This document shows positions 1-10,800 of a stretch of 33,154 nt of DNA, one piece after another. Under the pieces are notes generated by a model. It saw nothing but the letters and a program-made list of their open reading frames with translations. It had not been told where the DNA came from and made no database searches. Positions within the stretch are counted from its first letter, which is position 1. The number at the start of each line of letters is the position of its first letter. A program made the translations under genes and the position numbers. Source of the DNA: Hypsibius dujardini (lineage: Eukaryota > Tardigrada > Eutardigrada > Parachela > Hypsibiidae); contig LRSR01000364.1 in the NCBI GenBank assembly GCA_001579985.1, forward strand, positions 1 to 33,154. The letters run 5' to 3'.

Positions 1-395
1 ACTGATCCGATCAAACTGTCCCCCGAAGGAGTCGCCTGGGACAGTGCTCACATGGACGCACGACCTTGAGCTCGGTTCTCCTAATCGCTTTTCTCTCTGT
101 CTGGGGCTAAGGGGATCCCGCTCGAACCCCGCTCAGCTATCTTCCAAAAAGTGTGTTGATTTGATTTTGTTTACAATTTTTTTGCTGCTGTTCGATGCCT
201 CTTAATGATACTAATGTGTTTTGGAACTAACTGTTCGACTTGAGCGAACTAATCGTCGACGGTTCCCCCTTTTTAACAGAATATTAATTTAAAGACTGCC
301 TACCTCTTACTTTATTTGTAATACGGATGAATTTAAATCATGTGTTGTTGAAATGTTGCAATATGCTGCTGGTTGTTTGCGGAACAAAATTAAAA

Positions 396-560
396 AGTCG
401 CGCCTGCTTCGCTGATCCCTTGACAAGTCTGCGAGTTCGCAGGGATTGTCGCGCTTACTCGCTGATTCCTTGACGTCTGAGTCGCAGGATTGAAAATTTA
501 AAAAAGTCGCGCTTACTTCGCTGATTCCCTTGACAAGTCTGCGAGTTCGAGTGTTGCCTC
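396..560. repeat. Short tandem repeat, about 3 degenerate copies
   Basis: A unit of roughly 60 bp containing GTCGCGCTTACTTCGCTGAT, then CTTGACAAGTCTGCGAGTTC, occurs about three times with small deletions between copies. It lies 3' of the IR-A gene. No coding potential is visible. Confidence 0.7.
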
Positions 561-924
561 ATGTTCGAGTTTAAAAAGGTGATGTAAACAAAATTTAAAA
601 TCCGCATGTTTTTATTTAGTTTTGTATACATCATTTTTATAACATCTGTCTACTTTTTAAAATGACAAACACATTTAAAATGTCCAGTAAACGAATTTGC
701 TGACTGAGTTATTGACGATTGATTTTTTTTATTGTTTCTTACTAATCCTAATTTTTGTTATCTGTGATACATTTTAACACATTGTTTTCTAACACAATTG
801 GTTATGTCGGATATCTTGTCCTACTCGTATCTGACACGCGGAATGAAACGGCGGCCAATACTGATGATTGGTGACTCAAGCGATCCGACTGTAAAAACAA
901 AAACTTAATTTACTTAATTATTTC

Positions 925-930
925 TTTATT
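925..930 (-). promoter_or_regulatory. Possible polyadenylation signal of IR-A
   Basis: AATAAA on the minus strand, about 110 bp downstream of the IR-A stop codon at 1042-1044. This is a position-based inference. Confidence 0.4.
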
Positions 931-1041
931 ACGGTATGTGTTAAGCGCTTTTAACTAGCCGTTTCTTTCCCCCGTTCCCCGGATAATAAAAAAAGATCGG
1001 TACTCTGAGAATGACCCACGCATTTTGATTAGAAGACGATA

Positions 1042-3647
1042 TCAGCGCTTTATAGGTCTGTTTGAGCGGGCGCGACAGCAGCAACTCCCCATCACTTCCA
1101 CCAACGCCACGGTCACGCAGACAAACAGCGCGTAACCTAAGTAGACGAAGGACTGGTCCAAATTCGTCATGTTTAGACTGGCCATCCCAAAGTCCGCTGT
1201 ACTCTTCTGACAGTACGGCGGGTTGTCGATGGCAAAGTCCCGGGTCAATTTACTCAGCACAGCTGTCCTCATGGCCCGCGCAATCCTACAACGAACGAGA
1301 CAACGTGAAACGCGAGATCGTTCCTTCACACACACACGCACACACGCGGGCTCCCATCCGATCATTGGCATGACTGGCATTTTTCTCTCCAGACTATGTG
1401 TGCCCTAATTTGATGCATTGTAAAAGTGCTGAAGTCATAATCGCCTGGAAATATTTCTATTTCGATCTACTTTAGGGATGAGTATAAAACTTTTATTCGA
1501 CCGGTAAAGTCATTCCAAGTGTTTTCGGCGATATTTCATGATTGGGAAAACTGCACGGGAAGACTCCATTTCCTTGATTTTCACTGTAAAATTGTTTTCG
1601 GCGATATTTCATGATTGGGAAAACTGCACGGGAAGACTCCATTTTCCTTGATTTTCACTGTAAAATTGTTTTCGGCGATATTTTCGATTGGGAAAACTGC
1701 ACGGGAACATTCCATTTTCCTTGATTATTCCTGGTGTAATTTGACTGAACTTCCGCAATTGAAACAGCTGAAGTTTCAATTTAATTAAAAAGCACCATTT
1801 TTCGTACTTCAAATGGTGCATTTAACTAAACCAAACAGCGCGATATTTGTCTGCAGATCTACATCAAGCGAAAACTTAACTTAATTTGCAATGAAACATC
1901 TGACTGTCGTATTGTAAATAATTTTTTATATATATTTAAATTATACAAATATAAATGTCTCAATCACCGAATGATCCAAATTCGCAACAATTGTCCAACA
2001 CAGTTTGAACTGTCGGTCGGTTTTATTAGACTTTACAGGGGCGGGCATCTTAAACTTTAAGATCAATTTAAGGTGCGAATGTGAATTGGTTGTTTAGCAC
2101 ATGGTTGAGGTGTCTCCCTTTGAACAAATAGGAAAAATGTGCAAAGAAAGCTTTCTGTTATGCAGAAATCTCTTCCTCCCCCCGCCATACCCTTGGTTTA
2201 GTTTGTAGCGCAGATGGAAATTATTCGGCGCCACCGGGAAGGCCTTCCAGAAGCGGTATTGGATGGGCTGAATGTGGGACTCGCACAGCAGGTCCCTGCC
2301 GTAGACGAAGCTCGCCTTGACGGACGTGATGAGAACGTGCTGACCAGAGCCACTGGATCGCAGCAGTTTGAATATGTCCCCTTGTGAGAGGCCCGTTAGC
2401 AGTTGCGGATGGTCCACAAGTTTCTCCCATAATTCTCTGTAGACCGGCTCATCTTTTCTGTCCTGTGTTTGTAAGGAAAAGTGTTTCAAATTTACAGTTA
2501 CAACTGCCAGAAAGATCATGCGTACTGATGCTTGCGGTGAATCGGTGACAAATCTCTTTCAGCTTAGCACATTTCACTTCGCTTAAGACAAGTTTCAGAG
2601 GGAGAACCAAGAAATGACTCCGCTTTAGATTTTCTTGTAACGAAGCTGTAAATGTAATTATGTTGGTTCTCAACATTTATTTCGTCGGTGTGGTTCTGAA
2701 AACCTTTTTGGGCAGAATTTCAAAATTGGAAAAACACGGGAAAATCTCAATTCCTTTTATTTCGACTGAAAATACCTTAATTGGGGAAAAAATGTAATTC
2801 AAAGACTCGAAATTGAATTTGAAATCGATTGGCACTAACCGAATCTTCTATGGAGGTCAGGGGGCGGAGCTACTTGTCACTTCAGGAATATCACTCGGAA
2901 GTTTCCCGTCGGTCTCGAGAATGACTCGTAGCTCCGCCCCCCGCTCTGCGAAAATCAGTCCGCTGACGCTGATTGATTTTAAATTGATTTTTGAGAGGGA
3001 TAGTGTCAACAATTATTTTAAATTTAACTGTTTCTCAAGATTAATGTTTTTGCAGTCAAAATCAGGGGAAATGGCACCTTTCTAGTGTTTTCTCAACTTT
3101 GGAATTCTTTCGAAAAACAGTTTTCAGGGCCGGGCCGATGACATAGACGTTAACAGTAATCATAATTATAGCTCTATTAAAAAACACAAAGTCGAGACAT
3201 TCTGGGTTCTTGCTTTAAAAATCGTTCCAAGTTAAAATATTTCTGCAGGAGTCCAAGGGCCTTTCCTACATAACCATATTTTCTGGCCTAAATCTAGCCA
3301 GTTTGATATTCAAGAAAAGATTTTCTGACACTCTCCCATTTAGATTTCAATTTTGAATCGACTGGCATCAGTTAAATAATGTTTGAAAGTTGAGGGGTGG
3401 AGCTATAGGGGCTTTCCTGTAAAGAACTGGGGTGTAAGCACACTTTAGGAAAAATGGACCATAGCTCCGCCCCCGGTCCCCGGAAACTACTTTGTCGACG
3501 CCAATCGATTATCAATTATTTTTTGAATTGTACAAAACTAATAACAGTCAGTGTCCATATATAGAATGAGTTCCAGTAGACGGGAATGCCTTCTGACTAG
3601 CTATGTAGCTCTCGGCTAGAAAAAGGCTAGCTAGTTACAGACAGATC

Positions 3648-3682
<35 letters not shown>

Positions 3683-5636
3683 TAGACAGACAGGCAGACA
3701 AACAGACGGACAGATAGGAATAGGTCGGACATCTAGTATGACAGAAACAAATGTGGATTCTACGATCTTACTTCCAGCCAGGCGGAAAGAACACTGTCCT
3801 GCTTGACGATGGGAAGGAGGTCCGAGCGGTAAGCCAGCTCTTCCAGGCTCATGACTGGGCTGATATCGCCGTAGGTGACGGACATCTTGGAGGTCATTTG
3901 AGCAGTGTAGACGGCGATGAAGATGATGACGTAGAGCCACCAGGAAGAGAGGACGGCCCATTCGGTTGGGCCAATGTTTTCGCCGATTTTCGCTTTATCA
4001 ATGTCTAAAAAATTGAAACGAAAATAGGCTTCTATTGGGATGTTCTTTGTGTTGTGCGTTATTATTTTATGTTATCCATGTACGTTTTGGGTGAGAGCAT
4101 TTGACCCCAGCGCGTCCTACTTTCAGCCTCTTTTCTGCAGCACATCATCTTCCTCATCATTATTATCATCTGTAGCTCACTGTTATTATTAATTTAATAA
4201 TTAAAATTAGTCGTTTACAGAGTAAGTCAGGTATTATTTACATAGTTACTGACCAAACATTTTTGTTTAATAATTTAATTAGATTGTGCTTTGGTTTTAC
4301 GTTTATAATTGTCAATTGCTTTCTACTCGACATTAACTGACAAATTTTTATCGCTTCGTTTTCCCAGCTAAATTTTTTTTGTGAGCCCAGCATTTTATTT
4401 CGCTGCAATTTTTTTAGAGTATTTTTTTGAATTTTTTTGCCGTTTCCTTTTGAGTTAGCCCAGCATTTAATCTCAATGTAATTTTTTAGCGTTTACTTTC
4501 GAATGATCTGCCTCGCAACAGATGCCGAAAGACGCCGATTCTTAGCCGCGCTACCTCAAAAAATGTTTACCTTGATTAAAAATGGAGCCGAAAATTTCCA
4601 GCATCGCTGTCCCAAACCGCTTTACAGTGCCATAGGCCCAAAACCTTCTACTCCGCTGTCCTGAATGGACCATAACGACAACACCGCGTCGGCGTGCATC
4701 GTCCAGTGATTTGGCCAAATTCCAAAGTGTAGCATAAACAATCAGCAGCAGGAATGCCGTGAATAGGATGAGCGGATGAAAGGGAATGGAATGGACTTCT
4801 TTGGAGCCGTAAGGCAAGTGTTGAATCAAGGCGACCGTCATGCTGAGGAAGCCGTCGGAGAACTTTGCCGTCAATCCGTCCTGTAATTTATATTTAAATT
4901 TAAAAAAAATCATTAACTTCAAACTGACTTGCAAGTTAAACGCTGCTTCAATTAAGCGATAAAATTTATTTAAAAATTACTGCAAAGTGTAATTTAATTA
5001 GTACTAATTTCATTAAAATGAAAAGCATATTTGCAATTTATATTTTGAAATAATGTTTCACTTGAAAGGTCAAATCTGTGTGAAATATTCACACAGTAAA
5101 AATATTGGATTGTAAACAAAAATATGTTTATGTGTTAAAATATATGTTTACGCTTTAAATTGCCATGATTTTTCACGAATTACAGGTTTTTTCAGCTCGA
5201 CAATTAAACACTTCTGCCACACACACGCACGCACCTGCAGGCTGGAGGAGGCCGTGAAACTGCCGATTCCCATGTCGAAGGCGTCATCGCTGACCAAGGC
5301 AAGGATGCCTCGTTTCGCCACATCCGGATCATCACGAGAGATATTCAGCATGTGGTGATTTTTGAGGGCTGTTTGTTCCCACTCCGCCCAGTCGTATCTT
5401 TATTAGCAGGTCATTACACGGTGATCACAACATCTCCTAGACTTTACCTCTCGCTTACAGTGCAACGTAGAAAGATTGGGATTTAGCGATGAATTGCAGG
5501 AGTCGTATCTCAAATCCGTCGTATTCGATCCAGAAGTCAAGCGGTGTGACGCTTCGTTCGAAGGAGAATTTGCCCCTTTCGTCGCGTTTCTCTGATGTCC
5601 CTTTTTTCTGCATCATTCAATGGATAATAATTCCCC

Positions 5637-5669
<33 letters not shown>

Positions 5670-5670
5670 C

Positions 5671-5723
<53 letters not shown>

Positions 5724-5724
5724 C

Positions 5725-5763
<39 letters not shown>

Positions 5764-6964
5764 GTTGCACACCCTGTGCAGTATTTACTATTCATGATGT
5801 GCATAATTTCGAGCTTGCTCATGATCAAACAGACATTTTGTCTATTTCGTCGTCAAACGCTGACGACCTTCACGACTAATCGTCTCCTCGTACAATCATT
5901 ATATTTCAACATTTTCGACTTGAATTCAGGTGAGGAATTTTGGAAGGGGAAACAAAAAGATCAACTGCCACGTTACTTATTTCCAAAATTTTAAATTTGT
6001 GATTATACCTAAAAAAAAATTTATTTTTGGGGAAATCAAAAATCGTGTGTCGAGATTATGGTTGAACATAACTAAAGGTCGTACGTGGAGTAAATATTGA
6101 TTGAATGGTCGTATAAATATGATTGTACGAGGAGACTTTGGTCGTGAATGTCGTCTGCGGAGTCCGAAATTATTATTTGGCATGAAATAAATAAATATTT
6201 AAAATAATAATATATCTTATTCATACACAAGAAATAGCGGGAAATAAATAATCGTCCCGCACTGACCTCTCGTACAATGGCGCTGAGGCACTGGTTAGCC
6301 ACTTTATTATCCCTTCCTTGGTAGACCGGCAGACCGCATGCTTCACAAGACACCACGAAGGGACCCTGAACGGAAAAATAAAGGAAATCCGACTGTGACA
6401 CAAATACACGCGGTGACATTAGTGTAGAAAAAGAAGAGTGTTCAAAAAGTCCGATTTGTCCTCTGATCTGATTAGCTGCAGGTGCGTCCGACAGTAATGA
6501 CATAAAGACATTGGATCGAACGATCGAAAAGTGCTGCACAAAAAAAGCTGCACAAGGCTTCGGTACGGATATAACATTTGTTTTTTTTGCTGGAGCACGA
6601 GTTGAATACATGTTTGTTGTAAGCCCTGGAACTAATTAAAAGTAAAACTTAAAAAGCTAAACCAAAGCAAAAACTAGTCATAATAATTATGTATTTATTT
6701 CGCTTAAGTATTTTTTAGTTTGATAGAAAACCAGGTACTTTTAGTTTCCATAATTAATGAGGCCTTAATTACAGCTTATCCTGCTGCTTGCATGGCCGAT
6801 ATACTCGTACGTACCTTGCAGAAGATGCCGAACTCCGTCTCGTTAAATGTGGAAGTACTCGGGACAATGAGAGCGACGCCACCTGTGACTGCCAGCGCCA
6901 TCATACTAAAAAGGAACACATTTAAACGAGATACTCGTGTTGCGTGAAAAACGCAGTCGACCAT
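1042..6964 (-). CDS. IR-A: divergent ionotropic glutamate receptor-like channel (IR-like), 8 exons, 539 aa
   Basis: Likely a ligand-gated cation channel subunit of the plasma membrane. Exons in transcript order are 6815-6964, 6267-6365, 5459-5607, 5235-5397, 4571-4880, 3772-4004, 2191-2462 and 1042-1285. They sum to 1,620 nt and every junction keeps frame. The start ATG has an in-frame TGA two codons upstream. After a hydrophobic leader (residues 1-35) come lobe S1 with GPFVVSCEACG and YDGFEIRLLQ, M1 (about 224-243), a pore loop ending FGSIFNQG (about 290), M3 (306-329, WWLYVIIFIAVYTAQMTS), lobe S2 with FWKAFPVAPNNFHLR, and M4 (503-523). This is the iGluR order. There is no large amino-terminal domain. 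The usual ligand-binding Arg after the TxT-like segment and the S2 acidic residue are not seen, so glutamate is unlikely to be the ligand. Sequons occur at NET and NIS. A non-IR iGluR subfamily is possible. Confidence 0.85.
1521..1735. repeat. 73-74 bp tandem repeat in IR-A intron 7
   Basis: Three near-identical units begin at 1521, 1594 and 1668, each opening GTTTTCGGCGATATTTCATG, with GGGAAAACTGCACGGGAA further in. A degenerate single copy lies at about 2704-2780 in the neighbouring intron. Confidence 0.85.
2808..2998. mobile_element. Foldback (MITE-like) element, family 2, copy a
   Basis: Two imperfect arms of about 60 bp run inward from AAATTGAATTTGAAATCGATTGG to GGGGGCGGAGCTAC and return as the reverse complement. 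The element sits in IR-A intron 6. It has no coding capacity. A related copy lies at 3345-3525. Confidence 0.65.
3345..3525. mobile_element. Foldback (MITE-like) element, family 2, copy b
   Basis: Imperfect inverted repeat with outer TTTTGAATCGACTGGCATC and inner GGGGTGGAGCTATAG arms, closed by CCATAGCTCCGCCCCCGG. It shares the arm and core motifs with the element at 2808-2998 in the same intron, but the loops differ. This supports two members of one small family rather than chance palindromes. Confidence 0.65.
3647..3720. repeat. (CAGA)n microsatellite in IR-A intron 6
   Basis: An uninterrupted CAGA run of about 45 bp followed by imperfect repeats, 50 bp from the donor of the M3 exon. Confidence 0.9.
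5638..5763. repeat. (ATT)n microsatellite in IR-A intron 2
   Basis: About 40 ATT units with two interruptions (ATC GTT). Open frames across it are homopolymers of Ile or Leu and are not genes. Confidence 0.97.
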
Positions 6965-7854
6965 TTTTCAGCCGCACACATCTCCCTCATTCAGCGGAAA
7001 ATATATTCTAAAAATTGCTAAATTTACCCACACTACAACAGGATAAAAATCAATACTGCACGATTGCCAAAACTAAACAGTACAAAAAACCGGAGAATCG
7101 GCGAAGAGGAAAAGCTCTGCGTCACGACACAAAGTTGGCTCGTGATTCGTCCAGTCCAGCGTGCGTTGCATCAATAATGTACGAGTAAGCGACAGAATTT
7201 AATCTAATGAAGGGTCCCGGAAATGGGCAAAAGGGGCGGGGCAGGGACAATATTTGAACAATCAACCAATCAACCAGCGGAGCTCCGGAGCAATCGGGGC
7301 GGGAGTTGATTTGATTGATTGGTCAAGTATTATCCCTGCTCCGCCCACTTTTGCCCATTTCCGGGATCCTTCGTTAGATTAAATTCTGTCGCTTACTGTA
7401 CGCGCACGGTCGGTGTACATGCCTATCATATGTCTTCGTCACATTCTTGTACTAGTTCCTTTCCTTTCTTTTAACGCAAAACTAAACTCCACGACTTAAT
7501 CATTAAGGATTCTTCGGTAGGGAAAGTGGAAATTAATCCGCTAATTTCGACTGTGCCCAAAACCCTGAGCAAAAACTGGGCGTGTTCATTTTCGTCCTGA
7601 TTACTCTTAAAGAAAGATATTGATTGTGTAGACATTATTTTTAGGTTGTTTTATCAAAAGACTTGGACATTCAATCACCGGCCATTTTGGCCCGTTTTAT
7701 ATCTTTCATTTGATAAATAAAAAAGGCAGTGAATTATAGACCAATAAAAGGGTCGTAATAGAAAATAAGAATAGAAAAAAGATGGTGTGGAATAGACCAA
7801 CAAGAGGATCGTAATAGAAAATTCTGCCATGGCGAGTGAGAGTACATTAATGGA
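6965..7854. other. Intergenic region between IR-A and IR-B
   Basis: This separates the IR-A start codon from the IR-B stop codon. It holds the foldback element at 7186-7395. At about 7738-7835 a short phrase (TAGACCAA, then GTAATAGAAAA) is repeated. No TATA box is obvious upstream of IR-A and no exon is recognised. Confidence 0.6.
7186..7395. mobile_element. MITE-like foldback element with TA flanks, family 1, copy a
   Basis: A 210 bp near-perfect inverted repeat. The left arm begins AGCGACAGAATTTAATCTAA and the right arm is its reverse complement. Arms of about 90 bp meet at a short centre near 7288. Both ends are flanked by TA, the target duplication typical of Tc1/mariner-type non-autonomous elements. 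A second, right-truncated copy lies at 22993-23166. It encodes no transposase. Confidence 0.75.
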
Positions 7855-10800
7855 TTATGAAACATCGTAGCGCTTCGAGGAGCCGGCTGAGCAATAACTA
7901 CTCAGCACTTCCGCCAACGCCACTGAGCCACAAACAAACAGCGCGTAACCAAAGTAGATGAAAGAGTTGTCCAAGTTTGTGATGCTCAAACTTGTCTTCC
8001 CAAAGTCCGCTGCACCCTTTTGACAGGACGGCGAGGTGTCGATGGCGAAATCCCGTGTCAGCTTACTCAGGACAGCTGTGTTCATCGCCTTGCCTATCCT
8101 TTATTGACAAATGCAGAAAAATATGTTTATGGGTAAAATATACATGGAGAAATAAACAATCAAATGGTTTTATTGTTATTTTGTTTACACCAAAAACAGA
8201 AATGAAATTTGATCAAATTTGACTATCGAGATTAAATTTTTAGTTTAGTAAAATTTTCAGTTTATTTAAAATTAATTAATTAAATTATTTCCATGGATGG
8301 ACAAACGAATGTTCAGGCAGTGAGTACCCTTGACTGAGCTTGTAACGGAGATGTGCATTATTCGGCGCTACCGGAAACGCCTTCCAAAAGCGATGATTAA
8401 CGGGCTGAATATGTGATTCACATAAGAGTTCCCGACCATAAACGAAGCTGGCTTTCATCGAGGTTATGAGGACGTATTGACCGGCGCCGTGGGACTTAAT
8501 CAGTTTGAAGGTGTCGCCCTGGGAGAGGTCAGTGAGGAGCTCTGGATTGGCCATCAACTTCCCCCATATTTCCTTATACATGGCCTCATCTTTTCTATCC
8601 TGCATGAAAAAGTAGGACTTGAAAGTCCGTTCTGAAAATTTATAGATTCATCGATATGCTTTAAGTATTTTGGTATTGTAATATATTTAAATTAAAACTA
8701 CGTTAGTATTGTAATATTAAAAATATACATTAATTAAAAGTTCATTGTTATTTTGAATTTTTTTTTTCTACATATTTAATTATTATTTACGAAAATGAAA
8801 TAGCTGAAAGTAAATTAATTTAAATTCAAAATTATACTTCTAGCCAGGCTGCAAGGACGCTGTCTTGCTTAACGATGGGAAGAAGGTCCGGGTTGTATGC
8901 CAGCTCGCTCAATCCGGTCACTGGACTGGCGTCGCCGTAGGTGACGGACATCTTGGAGGTCATCTGGCCGGTATAGACGGCGATGAAGATGATGACGTAG
9001 AGCCACCAGGAAGAGAGGACAACCCATTCGGAAAGACCAATGTTTTCGCCAATCTTCACCTTTCCAATACCTGCAAAATATTCACGCCTATGTGTAAGTA
9101 AATCAGTAAATCAATCAATAGATGTGTGTAAGTAAATCAGTTGAAACGAGCGATTATTGCGAGACACTCTGAAATTAATTCATAATTTAAATTATTACCG
9201 ATTTAAGTATTTAACGCCCTGCATGAAATTCAGCGGTCTTTGTTTGACACAATAAAGCAAAATTTTTCAGAAAGGCAAACTCGTAATACAGCACACATTT
9301 TGGTAAGTAAAGGCTTCATTTTACTATGTTACTGTCTTGATGATGAAATTAAAATAAAAATCGACACAAATTATGCACAATCTATGAAATCATTCTGTTT
9401 TAATGTAATATTATCGGTTTCACGTACGCCATCTCGGATCTACGGTTTCTGGGCCTAAATGTTTCAATTGGTGTCCACGTTAGATGTTAATAATTGATTT
9501 TAGAAGTATTATTTCATAATCTTTTCAAAATGTACCCTGATTGAAGATGGACCCGAAAATGTCCAGCATCGACGTGCCCAACTGCGCCCACGTGCCGGGC
9601 CAACATCCGCAGCATCTCTCGGCGACCCCGCTGTTGCTCTTCCCGGCATCGCCCAGCGACTGCGCCAGACTCCATAACAAAGCGTAGATTAAATACAAAA
9701 CGAAGGCCATAAAGAGAATCGGCAGCGGAAACGGGATGGAGTGGACCTCCTTGGAGCCGGGTGGGAGATGCTGCACCAACACCACCGCCATGCTGAGGAA
9801 CCCATCCGAGAATTTGGCTTTCATTTTGACCTGGGAGGAGGCCGTGAAGCTGCCCAGTGCCATGTCGAAGGCGTCATCCCCGACCAACGCGAGGATCCCC
9901 AACTTCGCCACGTCCGGGTCGTCGCGGGAGATATTCAGCGTGTGATAGTTTTTTAGGGTTGTCTCTTCCCAATCTGTCCAGTCGTATCTGTACATCTTTG
10001 CTCGTTAAAAACTCTGTTTTCTGATTTTAATTAAATCCGAAAAAAGAATACTAATATGATACTTGAATTAGCACAAAATTGCACCGAATTACGAAATAAA
10101 TATATTCAAAATGATTAATTAATTAATTATATTTTCTACCCAAGTATATTCACTATGTGAAGTTTTGCGTTATAGTTTTAGATAGATACATAAGAATGTG
10201 TTTGTGTACTCTGGTTTAAAAATAAATTTCAAGTTTGTTAATTATATAAATATAAAGTTCCTAAAGAACTCCAAATGTACAGAGGATAAATTGGCGTGGC
10301 CTACGAAATGTCCCATTCATTTACAGGGCAACGTAGAAAGACTGAGATTGAGCGATGAACTGCAGGAGACGGATTTCGAAACCGTCATATTGGATCCAAA
10401 GGTCAAGGGGCGTGACGCTCGAATCGAAAGTGAATCTCCCGTTCTTGTCGCGCTTTTCTGACGTCCCGTTTTTCTAGGAAAGTTAAAACATTATCAAACG
10501 GCGATTGCACAGCGAGTTTCTGGCACGTTTATGGACGAACATCGAGGGTGGAAGGTTCGGGTACGCAGACGTTGTGTCCCTAGACATTGTGTCCCCCGAC
10601 ATTGTGTCCAGAAATTTGTGTCCGTTATACGTCGTGTCTGCACGACAATGTGCCTTTCGGACATTGTGTCCCGTCCGTCAGACGTTACGTCCTTAGGACA
10701 TTGTGTCCCGTCCGTCGGACGTTACGTCCTCAGGACATTGTGTCCCGTCCGTGGGACGTTACGTCCTTAGGACATTGTGTCCGACAGACTCAATGAACCG

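Larger units (their letters stand above)
1..1041. other. 3' flank of IR-A, no gene recognised
   Basis: AT-rich sequence downstream of the IR-A stop codon. It holds the tandem repeat at 396-560 and a possible polyadenylation signal at 925-930. I recognise no exon on either strand. Confidence 0.6.

Noticed and set aside
85-140. tRNA-like TTCGA loop on the minus strand (GGGGTTCGAGCGGG)
   Set aside because: No acceptor, D or anticodon arm could be fitted around it.
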